From Streptomyces fagopyri (GTDB lineage Bacteria > Actinomycetota > Actinomycetes > Streptomycetales > Streptomycetaceae): DNA of 64,000 nucleotides. Under the pieces are notes generated by a model. That model was given only the letters and a program-made list of their open reading frames with translations, did not search any database and was not told the origin of the DNA. The position numbers and the translations under genes were made by a program. Where the stretch lies: the NCBI RefSeq assembly GCF_009498275.1, contig NZ_CP045643.1, positions 4,154,001 to 4,218,000 on the forward strand, given 5' to 3'. Of the stretch, positions 41,210 to 49,790 are shown one piece after another (position 1 is the stretch's first letter; every line of letters starts with the position of its first letter).

Positions 41210-42294
41210 ACGGCGGTCACCTCCCGGGCGGCGGCCACACGGGCCTGGTGGGTCGGGGCGTCGGGCACCGTGGCCGGACGGTTCTTCGCGAACTCCGCGC
41301 GCAGGACGGGAACGACCTCCTCGCCCAGCATGTCGAGCTGCTCCAGCACGGTCTTCAGCGGCAGTCCGGCGTGGTCCACCAGGAACAGCTGCCGCTGGTA
41401 GTCACCGGCGTACTCCCGGAAGGTCAGCGTCTTCTCGATGACCTGCTGGGGCGAGCCGACGGTCAGCGGTGTCTGGTCGGTGAAGTCCTCCAGGGACGGC
41501 CCGTGCCCGTACACCGGCGCGTTGTCGAAGTAGGGCCGGAACTCGCGCACGGCGTCCTGCGAGTTGCGCCGCATGAAGACCTGACCGCCCAGGCCGACGA
41601 TGGCCTGCTCGGCGGTGCCGTGCCCGTAGTGCGCGTACCGGGTCCGGTACAGCTCGACCATCCGGCGGGTGTGGTCGGCGGGCCAGAAGATGTTGTTGTG
41701 GAAGAAGCCGTCGCCGTAGTACGCGGCCTGCTCGGCGATCTCCGGGGAGCGGATCGAGCCGTGCCAGACGAACGGCGCCACCCCGTCGAGCGGCCGGGGG
41801 GTCGACGTGAACGACTGTAGAGGCGTGCGGAACTTGCCCTCCCACGTCACCACGTCCTCGCGCCACAGGCGGTGCAGCAGCGCGTAGTTCTCGACGGCGA
41901 GGTTGATGCCCTGGCGGATGTCCTGTCCGAACCAGGGGTAGACCGGCCCGGTGTTGCCGCGGCCCATCATCACGTCGACCCGGCCCTCCGCGAGGTGCTG
42001 GAGCATCGCGAAGTCCTCGGCGATCTTCACCGGGTCGTTGGTGGTGATCAGGGTGGTGGAGGTGGACAGGATGAGCTTCTCGGTGCGCGCAGCGACGTAG
42101 CCGAGCATCGTGGTCGGCGACGAGGGCACGAACGGCGGGTTGTGGTGCTCGCCGGTCGCGAAGACGTCCAGGCCGACCTCTTCCGCCTTCTGCGCGATGG
42201 CGACCATGGCCTTGATGCGCTCGTGCTCGCTCGGTGACCGGCCGGTGGTCGGATCCGGTGTCACGTCGCCGACGGTGAATATCCCGAACTGCAT
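41206..42294 (-). CDS. LLM-class flavin-dependent oxidoreductase (CE1758 family)
   Basis: A 362-aa luciferase-like monooxygenase. The start MQFGIFTVGDVTPDPTTGRS, the EEVGLDVFATGEHHNPPFV segment and VDVMMGRGNTGPVYPWFG fit the LLM TIM barrel. Paired with a flavin reductase gene four bases on, this is the CE1758-CE1759 type. The substrate is unknown. I use the ATG at 42294 with its GGAGGGCGAG site; an upstream GTG-type extension to 42327 is not supported. An AT-rich element lies 17-38 bp upstream. Confidence 0.9.
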   Translation of the reverse strand: MQFGIFTVGDVTPDPTTGRSPSEHERIKAMVAIAQKAEEVGLDVFATGEHHNPPFVPSSPTTMLGYVAARTEKLILSTSTTLITTNDPVKIAEDFAMLQHLAEGRVDVMMGRGNTGPVYPWFGQDIRQGINLAVENYALLHRLWREDVVTWEGKFRTPLQSFTSTPRPLDGVAPFVWHGSIRSPEIAEQAAYYGDGFFHNNIFWPADHTRRMVELYRTRYAHYGHGTAEQAIVGLGGQVFMRRNSQDAVREFRPYFDNAPVYGHGPSLEDFTDQTPLTVGSPQQVIEKTLTFREYAGDYQRQLFLVDHAGLPLKTVLEQLDMLGEEVVPVLRAEFAKNRPATVPDAPTHQARVAAAREVTAV

Positions 42295-42310
42295 GGTCGC
42301 TCGCCCTCCA

Positions 42311-42332
42311 GGTTGTTTACTATTCAACTATA
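42311..42332 (-). promoter_or_regulatory. AT-rich element before the LLM/FMN reductase operon
   Basis: Read on the minus strand the region gives TATAGTTGAATAGTAAACAA, strikingly AT-rich for this genome. TATAGT is a good minus-10 box. GTTGAATAGTAAAC within it is an imperfect palindrome (5 of 7 pairs), as expected of a MarR/TetR-type operator. The regulator is not in the window. Confidence 0.45.
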
Positions 42333-42477
42333 CCCGCAAACGACGACCCCAGGCGACCTATTCCCGCACCCCCCCAGGGCGCCGTTCCGGCCCCGCGATC
42401 CGGGCCCCGCGACCACCCGAGGACACGCCCGCGTCCTCGGCCGTGACGGACCGCGCCAGGGCGTGTCCGCCTCCTCC

Positions 42478-42650
42478 CGGCCCCGTCCGGCCTCTCTCAT
42501 CCCCCTCCCGGCCCCTCCCTTCCCCCGTCCGGCCCCTCTCGTCCCCCTCCCGGCCCCTCTCGTCCCCCTCCCGGCCCCTCCCGGCCCCTCCCGGCTCCTC
42601 TCGTCCCCCTCCCGGCCCCTCCCGGCTCCTCTCGTCCCCCCGCCCGGCGG
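42478..42650. repeat. C-rich degenerate tandem repeat in a 464-bp intergenic region
   Basis: About eight imperfect copies of CGTCCCCCTCCCGGCCCCTC, roughly 15-23 bp each, fill 42478-42650. The minus strand is correspondingly purine-rich with many GGG runs and could form G-quadruplexes. No gene is convincing between the LLM operon start (42294) and 42759. Frames read through the repeat give only monotonous [12 protein letters not shown] sequence. Confidence 0.75.
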
Positions 42651-42758
42651 ACCGGCCGCGGGACGGACACCGCCGACACACGCCCCGGTGCCACGGCAGA
42701 CGACGTCCGCGCCGTCGCACTGCCCGGCCCCCGCCGGCGGACGTCGCCCGCCCCGGCG

Positions 42759-43226
42759 CTAGAAGGCGTACGAGTCACCCGTGTCCAGCGCGAGCACCCG
42801 CTGCCGGTCGTTGGCGTGGTTGCGGTCCACCGCGCCACCGCCCCACACCGTGTCGATCTCCAGCATCACCTCGGTCGGCGCCGCCCTCAGCCGTACCCTC
42901 AGTTCGATCGGACCCCCGAGCCCGTCCGCCGGCAACTCCCCCGTCCGGCACACCACGCTGCGCCCGCCGGAGCGCGCGCAGCCCCCCGGCAGCCGCTGCT
43001 CGTCCGCGAGCGGGACCGACCAGCGCAGCCGGACCGTCGCTTCGGCGACCGGGCTCGGGCCGTGGTTCTGCGGGGTGAGCCGCAGGTCGAAGAGCCCGGC
43101 CGCCATGGCCACGGAGCCGTGGTAGGCGAGGTCGGCCTCCGGGGACAGGGCCCGGACCGGGCACGCCCCGGCCACCACCACGACCGCCCCCGCACCCATC
43201 GCACCCACCGCAGAGAGAATCCGCAT
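42759..43226 (-). CDS. Small secreted protein with a conserved-repeat (DUF11/CARDB-like) domain
   Basis: A 155-aa protein with a signal peptide ([20 protein letters not shown] then ACPVRAL). The mature part is one beta-sandwich: [22 protein letters not shown] with [12 protein letters not shown] (two Cys that can pair), and a closing [21 protein letters not shown]. The [12 protein letters not shown] pattern is typical of the DUF11 family. A start at 43226 is supported by AAGGAAG; one at 43265 would add 13 residues. Function in the cell wall is possible but unproved. Confidence 0.7.
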   Translation of the reverse strand: MRILSAVGAMGAGAVVVVAGACPVRALSPEADLAYHGSVAMAAGLFDLRLTPQNHGPSPVAEATVRLRWSVPLADEQRLPGGCARSGGRSVVCRTGELPADGLGGPIELRVRLRAAPTEVMLEIDTVWGGGAVDRNHANDRQRVLALDTGDSYAF

Positions 43227-43358
43227 GCCGTCACTTCCTTCGCTCGGAACACCCAGAACGCTCATCAGGTCACCCGATGTATGCCACCCCTGGCCGCCGG
43301 CAGGCGCCCTCCAACAGGTGACGGCGGCCGCGCGGAACACCCGTGCGAAAGTGACGGC

Positions 43359-43697
43359 ATGGTGATCGTCCGCTCCGTGGTCCTCTTCGTCGTCGCCGCG
43401 CTCTTCGAGATCGGCGGCGCCTGGCTGGTCTGGCAAGGCGTCCGCGAGCACCGCGGCTGGCTCTGGATCGGCGCCGGCGTCATGGCCCTGGGTGTCTACG
43501 GCTTCGTGGCCACGCTCCAGCCGGACGCCGAGTTCGGCCGCGTCCTCGCCGCGTACGGCGGGGTCTTCGTGGCCGGCTCGCTCGTCTGGGGCATGGTCGC
43601 GGACGGCTACCGCCCCGACCGCTGGGACGTCACCGGCGCGCTGATCTGCCTCGCCGGGATGGCCGTGATCATGTACGCGCCGCGCGGCGGCCGCTGA
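43359..43697 (+). CDS. YnfA/UPF0060 family membrane protein
   Basis: A 112-aa protein with four hydrophobic helices. The pattern [39 protein letters not shown] and [20 protein letters not shown] is typical of YnfA (UPF0060), a family related in fold to small multidrug-resistance transporters. The ATG at 43359 lies 132 bp after the divergent secreted-protein start. No clear ribosome-binding site beyond GTGACGG is seen. Substrate unknown. Confidence 0.88.
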   Translation: MVIVRSVVLFVVAALFEIGGAWLVWQGVREHRGWLWIGAGVMALGVYGFVATLQPDAEFGRVLAAYGGVFVAGSLVWGMVADGYRPDRWDVTGALICLAGMAVIMYAPRGGR

Positions 43698-43842
43698 GAC
43701 GGCCCGCCCGGGGAACGGACGGACCCGACGCGCGCGACGGCCGCCTGCCTATCCTGGCCCGGACCGATCACCGCATGCCGTACACCCGTGCGCGCGCCCC
43801 GACGCGCGCGCGGCCGTACGCCGTACGCCTCAGGAGCAGCCC

Positions 43843-44619
43843 ATGACGTCCGCCGCGCCCTCCGCCTCCTCCCGCATCGCCGTCATCACCGGCGCGAGCA
43901 GCGGCATCGGCGCGGCGACGGCCCGGCAGCTCGCCGCGGCCGGTTACCGCGTCGTCCTGACCGCCCGCCGCAAGGACCGCATCGAGGCACTGGCCGAGGA
44001 GATCAACGCGGCGGGGCACCAGGCCGCCGCGTACACGCTGGACGTGACGGACCGCGCGGCGGTCGACGAGTTCGCCACGGCCTTCCGGACGATCGGCGTC
44101 CTGGTCAACAACGCGGGCGGCGCGCTGGGCGCCGACCCGGTGGCCACCGGCGACCCGGCCGAGTGGCGACTGATGTACGAGACGAACGTCATCGGCACCC
44201 TGAACGTCACCCAGGCCCTGCTGCCCGCCCTCACCGCCAGCGGCGACGGAACGGTGGTGGTGCTCTCCTCCACCGCCGGTCACGGCACCTACGAGGGCGG
44301 CGCCGGATACGTCGCGGCCAAGCACGCCGAGCACGTCCTCGCCGAGACCCTCCGGCTGGAGATCGTCGGCACCCCGGTCCGTGTCATCGAGGTCGCGCCC
44401 GGCATGGTCAAGACGGACGAGTTCGCGCTGACCCGCTTCGGCGGCGACACGGAGAAGGCGGCGAAGGTGTACGCGGGCGTGGCCGAGCCGCTCACCGCCG
44501 ACGACGTGGCGGACACCATCACCTGGGCGGTCACCCGCCCCAGCCACGTCAACATCGACCTCCTCGTGGTGCGCCCCCGCGCCCAGGCCTCCAACACGAA
44601 GGTCCACCGGGAGCTGTGA
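43843..44619 (+). CDS. Short-chain dehydrogenase/reductase (YdfG-like)
   Basis: A 258-aa SDR. The cofactor loop is TGASSGIG (16-23), NNAG is at 89-92, and the catalytic residues are S142/S143, Y156 and K160 in GAGYVAAKHAEH. LTARRKDR after the second strand suggests NADP+ preference. Homologues act on serine or 3-hydroxy acids (YdfG-like). A TATCCT box at about 43749 may be its minus-10. Its stop overlaps the start of the next gene (TGATG). Confidence 0.88.
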   Translation: MTSAAPSASSRIAVITGASSGIGAATARQLAAAGYRVVLTARRKDRIEALAEEINAAGHQAAAYTLDVTDRAAVDEFATAFRTIGVLVNNAGGALGADPVATGDPAEWRLMYETNVIGTLNVTQALLPALTASGDGTVVVLSSTAGHGTYEGGAGYVAAKHAEHVLAETLRLEIVGTPVRVIEVAPGMVKTDEFALTRFGGDTEKAAKVYAGVAEPLTADDVADTITWAVTRPSHVNIDLLVVRPRAQASNTKVHREL

Positions 44620-44777
44620 TGCCGGACGACACGCCGGAGGCGCTCTCCCCGGAGCAACGCCGGCTGGCCGAGGAGAAGAAGAACGAACGCATGGTCTGGT
44701 ACTACCTCGCGTACTTCCTCTTCGGCATCCACGTCGTGGCGTTCGTGATGATCTACGCCGTGATGCACGCGAAGTAG
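44619..44777 (+). CDS. 52-aa membrane protein (DUF6126-like)
   Basis: A small protein: a charged N-terminus with EEKKNERMVWYY, then one hydrophobic helix (LAYFLFGIHVVAFVMIYAVM). The ATG overlaps the SDR stop by one base (TGATG), so the two are coupled. I believe it fits the actinobacterial DUF6126 family but am not certain of the name. Function is unknown. A strong terminator follows. Confidence 0.75.
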   Translation: MPDDTPEALSPEQRRLAEEKKNERMVWYYLAYFLFGIHVVAFVMIYAVMHAK

Positions 44778-44789
44778 CTCCCCCCGTAC

Positions 44790-44834
44790 GTGAGCGGGGC
44801 CCGGACCGGTGGCGACGGTCCGGGCCCCGCTCAC
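44790..44834. terminator. Bidirectional terminator between the SDR operon and rtcB
   Basis: GTGAGCGGGGCCCGGACC (44790-44807) pairs perfectly with GGTCCGGGCCCCGCTCAC (44817-44834) around a 9-nt loop. It sits 12 bp after the rightward small gene and 3 bp from the end of the leftward rtcB, so it can stop both transcripts. Confidence 0.85.
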
Positions 44835-44837
44835 GGT

Positions 44838-46031
44838 TCAGCCCTTCACACAGACGACCTGCTTCAGCTTCGCCACGACCTCCACGAGGTCGCGCTGCTG
44901 CTCGATGACCTGCTCGATCGGCTTGTACGCGCCCGGGATCTCGTCGACGACGCCGGAGTCCTTGCGGCACTCGACGCCCCGCGTCTGCTCCTCCAGGTCC
45001 CGCGTCGAGAAGCGGCGCTTGGCCTCGTTGCGGCTCATGCGCCGGCCCGCGCCGTGCGAAGCCGAGTTGAAGGACTTCTCGTTGCCGAGACCCTTCACGA
45101 TGTACGAGCCCGTCCCCATCGACCCCGGAATGATGCCGAACTCCCCCGCCCGGGCACTGATGGCGCCCTTGCGCGTGACGAGGAGGTCCATGCCTTCGTA
45201 GCGCTCGATGTTGACGTAGTTGTGATGGCAGCTGACCTCCGGCTCGAAGGCCGGCTTCGCCTTGCCGAACTCCTTGCGGATCACGTTCTTCAGGAGCCCC
45301 ATCATCAGCGTGCGGTTGTACTTCGCGTACTCCTGCGCCCAGAACAGGTCGTTGCGGTACGCCGCCATCTGCGGGGTGTCGGCGACGAAGACCGCCAGGT
45401 CACGGTCGACGAGGCCCTGGTTGTGCGGGAGTTTCTGGGCCACGCCCATGTGGTGCTCGGCCAGTTCCTTGCCGATGTTCCGCGAACCGGAGTGCAGCAT
45501 CAGCCAGACGGAACCCGTCGTGTCCGTGCAGATCTCCACGAAGTGATTCCCCGAACCGAGCGTCCCCATCTGCTTCGTGGCACGCTCCTGACGGAACTTG
45601 ACCGCCTCGGCCACTCCGTCGAACCGCCCCCAGAAGTCGTCCCACCCCGCCGCGGCCAGTCCGTACACGTCGCCGGGCTCGACCGGCGCGTCGTGCATCC
45701 CCCGCCCCACCGGAATCGCCTGCTCGACCTTCGACCGGAGCCTGGACAGATCCCCCGGCAGGTCGTTGACGGTCAGCGAGGTCTTGACCGCGGACATCCC
45801 GCAGCCGATGTCGACGCCCACCGCCGCCGGGCACACCGCGTCCCGCATCGCGATGACCGACCCCACCGTGGCACCCTTCCCGAAATGCACGTCCGGCATC
45901 ACGGCGAGGCCCTTGATCCACGGCAGTGTCGCCACGTTCCGCAGCTGGCGCAGCGCGACGTCCTCGACCGACGCCGGGTCGGCCCACATACGGATGGGCA
46001 CCTGCGCACCCGGCATCTCCACGTACGACAT
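44838..46031 (-). CDS. rtcB: RNA-splicing ligase RtcB
   Basis: A 397-aa RtcB protein. It joins 2',3'-cyclic phosphate or 3'-phosphate RNA ends to 5'-OH ends with GTP and Mn2+. The metal site residues D74 and C77 lie in VGVDIGCGMSA. GSGNHFVE, HSGSRNIGK and the GMP-accepting SHGAGRRMSR are also present. Length fits the shorter bacterial type. The ATG at 46031 is preceded by GGGGATG. A longer open frame to 46496 has no support. No rtcA or rtcR gene is nearby, so its RNA target (tRNA, rRNA repair) cannot be inferred. Confidence 0.94.
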   Translation of the reverse strand: MSYVEMPGAQVPIRMWADPASVEDVALRQLRNVATLPWIKGLAVMPDVHFGKGATVGSVIAMRDAVCPAAVGVDIGCGMSAVKTSLTVNDLPGDLSRLRSKVEQAIPVGRGMHDAPVEPGDVYGLAAAGWDDFWGRFDGVAEAVKFRQERATKQMGTLGSGNHFVEICTDTTGSVWLMLHSGSRNIGKELAEHHMGVAQKLPHNQGLVDRDLAVFVADTPQMAAYRNDLFWAQEYAKYNRTLMMGLLKNVIRKEFGKAKPAFEPEVSCHHNYVNIERYEGMDLLVTRKGAISARAGEFGIIPGSMGTGSYIVKGLGNEKSFNSASHGAGRRMSRNEAKRRFSTRDLEEQTRGVECRKDSGVVDEIPGAYKPIEQVIEQQRDLVEVVAKLKQVVCVKG

Positions 46032-46245
46032 AACATCCCCATTCCCCCGGAAACCAACAAAAGTCACAGAACGCAAAAGCGGTGCCAAGGTCGACGTACA
46101 GGACAACGGACCGGCGTCCACGGCAGTGCGTGCGATACACATTGTCTTCAGGGGCCGCCCCCGCGCGGCAACCGAATAACCACAGGACAGCACCACAGGA
46201 CCTCCCGGGCCACGGGCCCCGGAGTCCGTCGAGAGGAGCCTCACC

Positions 46246-47082
46246 GTGCAGCGGAAGGCGTACGTCCCCGGGACCGCCGTGCTCCTCGCGGCCCTGCTCG
46301 CCGGCTGCACCGGCGGTTCGGGAGGCGGGGACACCACGACGGACCCCAAACCGGGCGACGCCGGCGCGACCGCCCCGGCCGCCCAGCCGGGCAAGTACCG
46401 CACGCTGCCGGAGGCCTGCGCCGCCGTGAGCCACGACAGCCTCGACTCGCTCCTGCCCGGCATCAAGCAGATCACCGACCAGGCGCAGCGCGACACCGCC
46501 TACGAGGGCGAGGCCACCCTCACCTACGACACCGACCGCCGCGTCGGCTGCGGCTGGAAGGTGGAGTCGACCGACGCCACCGACCATCTCAATGTCGACT
46601 TCGAACGCGTCGTCTCCTACGACAACGCGGTCAGCGACGACGCCCGCGCCCAGGACATCTACACGGCCAAGGAGGCCGCCGCGGACCTCCCCCAGCCCGT
46701 CGGTTCGGCCACCGCGTCCGCCACCCCGTCCGCCACCGCCTCCGGCGGCGACACCGAGTCGTCCACCCCGTCCGCCTCCGCGTCCACTCCCGTGTCCGGC
46801 GGCGCGACCGCCTCCGCGGGGACGAGCGGGACACCGGCCGACCTCCAGCCCCGCGAGCTCGGCTCCACGGGCGACGAGGCGTTCCTCGACGACAAGCTCA
46901 ACTCGGCCTCCTCGACGACCCAGCAGCGCACGGTGACTGTGGTGTTCCGCACGTCCAACGTGATCGTGACGGTCGAGTACGCCGAGCAGCCGACCGCCTC
47001 CACCGGCGCCCCCGACAGCAAGGAAATGCAGGACAAGGCACGGAATCTGGCCCAGAAGCTGGTCGACAGGTTCAACGGTTAG
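46246..47082 (+). CDS. DUF3558-type lipoprotein (1)
   Basis: A 278-aa lipoprotein starting at GTG 46246. The lipobox is LLAGC (C21). The sensor-like domain (YRTLPEACAAVSHDSLDSLL, then the GCGW turn) is interrupted by an approximately 45-residue Ala/Ser/Thr/Pro linker (about 150-195), after which the last strands continue. The Cys at position 57 and the CGW Cys probably form the usual disulfide. It is followed 147 bp later by a second DUF3558 gene, so the pair probably arose by duplication. Function unknown. Confidence 0.8.
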   Translation: MQRKAYVPGTAVLLAALLAGCTGGSGGGDTTTDPKPGDAGATAPAAQPGKYRTLPEACAAVSHDSLDSLLPGIKQITDQAQRDTAYEGEATLTYDTDRRVGCGWKVESTDATDHLNVDFERVVSYDNAVSDDARAQDIYTAKEAAADLPQPVGSATASATPSATASGGDTESSTPSASASTPVSGGATASAGTSGTPADLQPRELGSTGDEAFLDDKLNSASSTTQQRTVTVVFRTSNVIVTVEYAEQPTASTGAPDSKEMQDKARNLAQKLVDRFNG

Positions 47083-47229
47083 GGGCCCCGCGGGGGCTTC
47101 CGGGGCTCCCCCGCGAACCCCTGGAACCGGAACCACCCGGCTGCCTCACCGCGTACCGTGGCCCCTCGGACCCGACCGGCCGCACGTTCCATGTGCGGCC
47201 GCACCACGAGCGCCACGAGTGAAGGAACC

Positions 47230-48153
47230 ATGCACCGACCAGCACAGCGAGTAGGCCGAGCCCCGCGACTCACCCGCATCCTTGTCTGCGCAGCCGCCGT
47301 GCCGGCGATGTTCGTCGCCGCCGGCTGTTCCTCGGACTCCGGCTCGGACTCCGCCTCCGGATCCGGTTCCGGCGACGCGAAGCCGAGCACCGGCACGAGC
47401 TCGGCGGCGTCCCCGGACGCCACCGCGAACGCCGTCAAGGAGGCCGCGTACGCGACGCTGCCCAACCCCTGCTCCGTGCTCTCGAAGAAGACGCTCGGCG
47501 AGCTCGTGCCGAAGGGCCTGAAGTCGGCCAAGGCGGGCCAGTCGAACGACGCGAAGAACCGCGGCAACTGCTCCTGGAACAGCCTCGACAACAAGGGCGT
47601 CAAGGGTTCCCAGTTCCGCTGGCTGAACGTCTCCCTGCTGCGCTTCGACTCGGACGCGGCCCGCGGCGAGGGCAACCAGCTCGCACAGACCTACTACGAG
47701 AAGCAGGTCAAGGACGCGCAGACGGTGACCGGCGCGAAGGGCTCCGGTTCGGCGCCGGTGTCCGGGGCCGGCGACGCGTCGACGGCGGTGCACTACGACC
47801 TGAAGAAGAAGGAAGGCACCTTCAAGCAGCAGACGGTCGTGACGCGCGTCGAGAACGTCGTCATCACGCTCGACTACAACGGCGCCGGCCTGGCCGGCGA
47901 CAAGGCGCCCGGCGCTGACGACCTGACGAAGGCCGCCGGGAACGCGGCCAGGGAGGTCGTGGCCGCGGTCGCCGGCGCGAACCAGGACGGCAGCAGGCCG
48001 GGCGGCACCCCGGACCGGTCCGGCGCACCCTCGAAGTCGGCGTCCCCGTCGGCCTCCGCCTCGAAGTCCGCGAAGCCGTCGACATCCCCGAGCCCCTCGA
48101 AGCCGGCCTCCAAGAGCGCTTCGCCCTCCAAGTCCGCGGCCGCGAAAAGCTGA
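47230..48153 (+). CDS. DUF3558-type lipoprotein (2)
   Basis: A 307-aa lipoprotein. The lipobox is VAAGC (C33). The domain has LPNPCSVLSKKTLGELVPKG and RGNCSWNSLD with its paired Cys residues. The last 60 residues are a Lys/Ser/Pro repeat (SKSASPSASASKSAKPSTS) typical of wall-spanning linkers, but here at the C-terminus, so it may tether to the wall polymer. The ATG at 47230 has a GAAGGAA site. It is followed by a hairpin and then the DUF2637 gene. Confidence 0.82.
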   Translation: MHRPAQRVGRAPRLTRILVCAAAVPAMFVAAGCSSDSGSDSASGSGSGDAKPSTGTSSAASPDATANAVKEAAYATLPNPCSVLSKKTLGELVPKGLKSAKAGQSNDAKNRGNCSWNSLDNKGVKGSQFRWLNVSLLRFDSDAARGEGNQLAQTYYEKQVKDAQTVTGAKGSGSAPVSGAGDASTAVHYDLKKKEGTFKQQTVVTRVENVVITLDYNGAGLAGDKAPGADDLTKAAGNAAREVVAAVAGANQDGSRPGGTPDRSGAPSKSASPSASASKSAKPSTSPSPSKPASKSASPSKSAAAKS

Positions 48154-48204
48154 CATCGCGACCGCTCCGGCGGCGCAACTCGTAGGCGTTCCAGCGCATT
48201 TGAC

Positions 48205-48234
48205 GGAGCCCGGCCCCCACACGGACCGGGCTCC
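48205..48234 (+). terminator. Hairpin after the second DUF3558 gene
   Basis: GGAGCCCGG (48205-48213) pairs with CCGGGCTCC (48226-48234), 52 bp after the stop, loop 12 nt. Probably a factor-independent or assisted terminator. Confidence 0.55.
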
Positions 48235-48275
48235 TCGGCTACCGCCCACCCGTACGCCGTACACATGTGCCACCC

Positions 48276-48313
48276 TGTTGCGCGCAACAACACGCAAGGA
48301 ACAACACGCAAGG
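48276..48313. promoter_or_regulatory. 14-bp palindrome followed by a 14-bp tandem duplication
   Basis: TGTTGCGCGCAACA (48276-48289) is a perfect palindrome. It overlaps the first of two direct copies of AACAACACGCAAGG (48286-48299 and 48300-48313). The second copy ends in the Shine-Dalgarno AGGGGAGGGG of the DUF2637 gene. The arrangement looks like an operator next to the translation start; the regulator is unknown. Confidence 0.45.
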
Positions 48314-48327
48314 GGAGGGGAGTACGG

Positions 48328-49728
48328 GTGTCCGCGCCCATTCAGCTCACCCGGATGCACCGGATTCTCATCGGCGTGGTCGTCGCCGGTGCGCTCGTCA
48401 TCGCGGGAATCGGCTTCGCGGGTTCGTACGCGGCCGTACGCGAACTTGCCCTCAAGAAGGGCTTCGGGAACTTCGCGTACGTCTTCCCGATCGGCATCGA
48501 CGCGGGCATCTGCGTCCTGCTGGCACTGGACCTCCTCCTCACCTGGATCAGGATCCCCTTCCCGCTGCTGCGCCAGACGGCGTGGCTGCTGACGGTCGCG
48601 ACGATCGCGTTCAACGGCGCCGCGGCCTGGCCGGACCCGCTGGGCGTCGGCATGCACGCCGTGATCCCGGTCCTGTTCGTGGTCTCCGTCGAGGCGGCCC
48701 GGCACGCGATCGGCCGGATCGCCGACATCACCGCCGACAAGCACATGGAGGGCGTCCGCCTCACCCGCTGGATGCTCTCGCCCATCCCGACCTTCCTCCT
48801 GTGGCGGCGGATGAAGCTGTGGGAACTGCGCTCCTACGAGCAGGTCATCAGGCTGGAGCAGGAACGGCTGGTCTACCAGGCCCGGCTGCACTCCCGCTTC
48901 GGCCGGGGCTGGCGCCGCAAGGCCCCGGTGGAATCCCTGATGCCGCTGCGGCTCGCGCGCTACGGTGTCCCGCTCGCCGAGACCGCCCCCTCGGGCCTGG
49001 CCGCCGCCGGCATCGAGCCCGCGCTGCTGCCCCCCGCGCCGCAGTGGGAACCGGCCCGCGGGCCGGAAGCGGCGGCACCCGCCGTACAGAGCGGCGCGGC
49101 GCCGGTCCGGGACCAGCTTCCCGCCGCCGAGGCGAACGAGCCCCCCGGGCAGCCGGAGGACCACGCCGAGCCGCAGAGCCAGTGGCTTCAGGCGCGGGAC
49201 CCCCAGTCCGTCGCGTATCAGGGCGGCTACGACCCGACGTACGACCCGGACGTCGCGTACCGGCAGTGGTACGAGGAGCAGCAGCAGGCCGAGCAGTTCG
49301 AGGAACAGCAGCAGTTCCGGGCCCGGCAGCAGTTCGAGGAACAGCAGCGGTTCGAGCAGCAGCCGTTCCCGCAACAGCGCTTCGACGAGCAGCCGTTCCC
49401 GCAGCAGCGGTTCGAGGAACAGTTGTACGAGGAGGAGCCCGCCCTCGCCCCGGAACCCTCTCCGGAGGACACCGGCACCTTTCCGATCCCGTCCGGCCCG
49501 GGCCGTACCCGTGAGCTGGGTGCGGGCGGCGGCTCGGAGCCGACCGAGGAGGACTACTACCTGGTCTTCAAGAAGTCGATAGACGGCAGCTATCCGACCT
49601 CGGGCCAGTTCAGGGGCGACGTGGAGGCGACGTACGGCACCACGCTCCCGCAGCGCGAGGCCGACCGCATGGTCAACCGCTTCACCAACCGCCACACGGC
49701 GGAACTCCAGGAAGACCACATCGCGTAG
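48328..49728 (+). CDS. DUF2637 membrane protein with a Gln-rich C-terminal region
   Basis: A 466-aa protein starting at GTG 48328. The first about 135 residues hold four membrane helices (RILIGVVVAGALVIAGIGFA, DAGICVLLALDLLLTW, AWLLTVATIAFNGAAAW and VIPVLFVVSVEAARHAI), the DUF2637 unit also found in plasmid-spread (SpdB-like) proteins. Then comes a basic helix, a Pro/Glu/Gln-rich segment (about 230-390) with FPQQRF repeats, and a C-terminal wHTH-like unit (EEDYYLVFKKSIDGSYPTSG). The Shine-Dalgarno AGGGGAGGGG decides the start. Role unknown. Confidence 0.78.
   Translation: MSAPIQLTRMHRILIGVVVAGALVIAGIGFAGSYAAVRELALKKGFGNFAYVFPIGIDAGICVLLALDLLLTWIRIPFPLLRQTAWLLTVATIAFNGAAAWPDPLGVGMHAVIPVLFVVSVEAARHAIGRIADITADKHMEGVRLTRWMLSPIPTFLLWRRMKLWELRSYEQVIRLEQERLVYQARLHSRFGRGWRRKAPVESLMPLRLARYGVPLAETAPSGLAAAGIEPALLPPAPQWEPARGPEAAAPAVQSGAAPVRDQLPAAEANEPPGQPEDHAEPQSQWLQARDPQSVAYQGGYDPTYDPDVAYRQWYEEQQQAEQFEEQQQFRARQQFEEQQRFEQQPFPQQRFDEQPFPQQRFEEQLYEEEPALAPEPSPEDTGTFPIPSGPGRTRELGAGGGSEPTEEDYYLVFKKSIDGSYPTSGQFRGDVEATYGTTLPQREADRMVNRFTNRHTAELQEDHIA
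49351..49410 (+). repeat. 30-bp in-frame tandem repeat in the DUF2637 gene
   Basis: Two 30-bp units (49351-49380 and 49381-49410) differ at only a few bases. They encode FEQQPFPQQR and FDEQPFPQQR. A half unit precedes them (49333-49350) and another follows. The repeat sits in a low-complexity Gln/Glu tail, so length variation between strains is likely. Confidence 0.7.
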
Positions 49729-49744
49729 ACACGTCGGCGTGCGT

Positions 49745-49784
49745 GAGGAGGGGGCGCCCGGTGTTCACCGGGCGCCCCCTCCTC
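49745..49784. terminator. Strong hairpin between DUF2637 gene and lysS
   Basis: GAGGAGGGGGCGCCCGGTG (49745-49763) pairs perfectly with CACCGGGCGCCCCCTCCTC (49766-49784). The loop is only 2 nt in DNA, so the top pairs will open in RNA. It lies between two convergent genes and can serve both. Confidence 0.85.
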
Positions 49785-49790
49785 GTACGA

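Noticed and set aside
42358..42838. Minus-strand frames through the C-rich repeat giving [12 protein letters not shown] peptides
   Set aside because: The monotonous peptide is a by-product of the DNA repeat. No ribosome-binding site and no conserved domain are visible, and other frames through the repeat are equally open.
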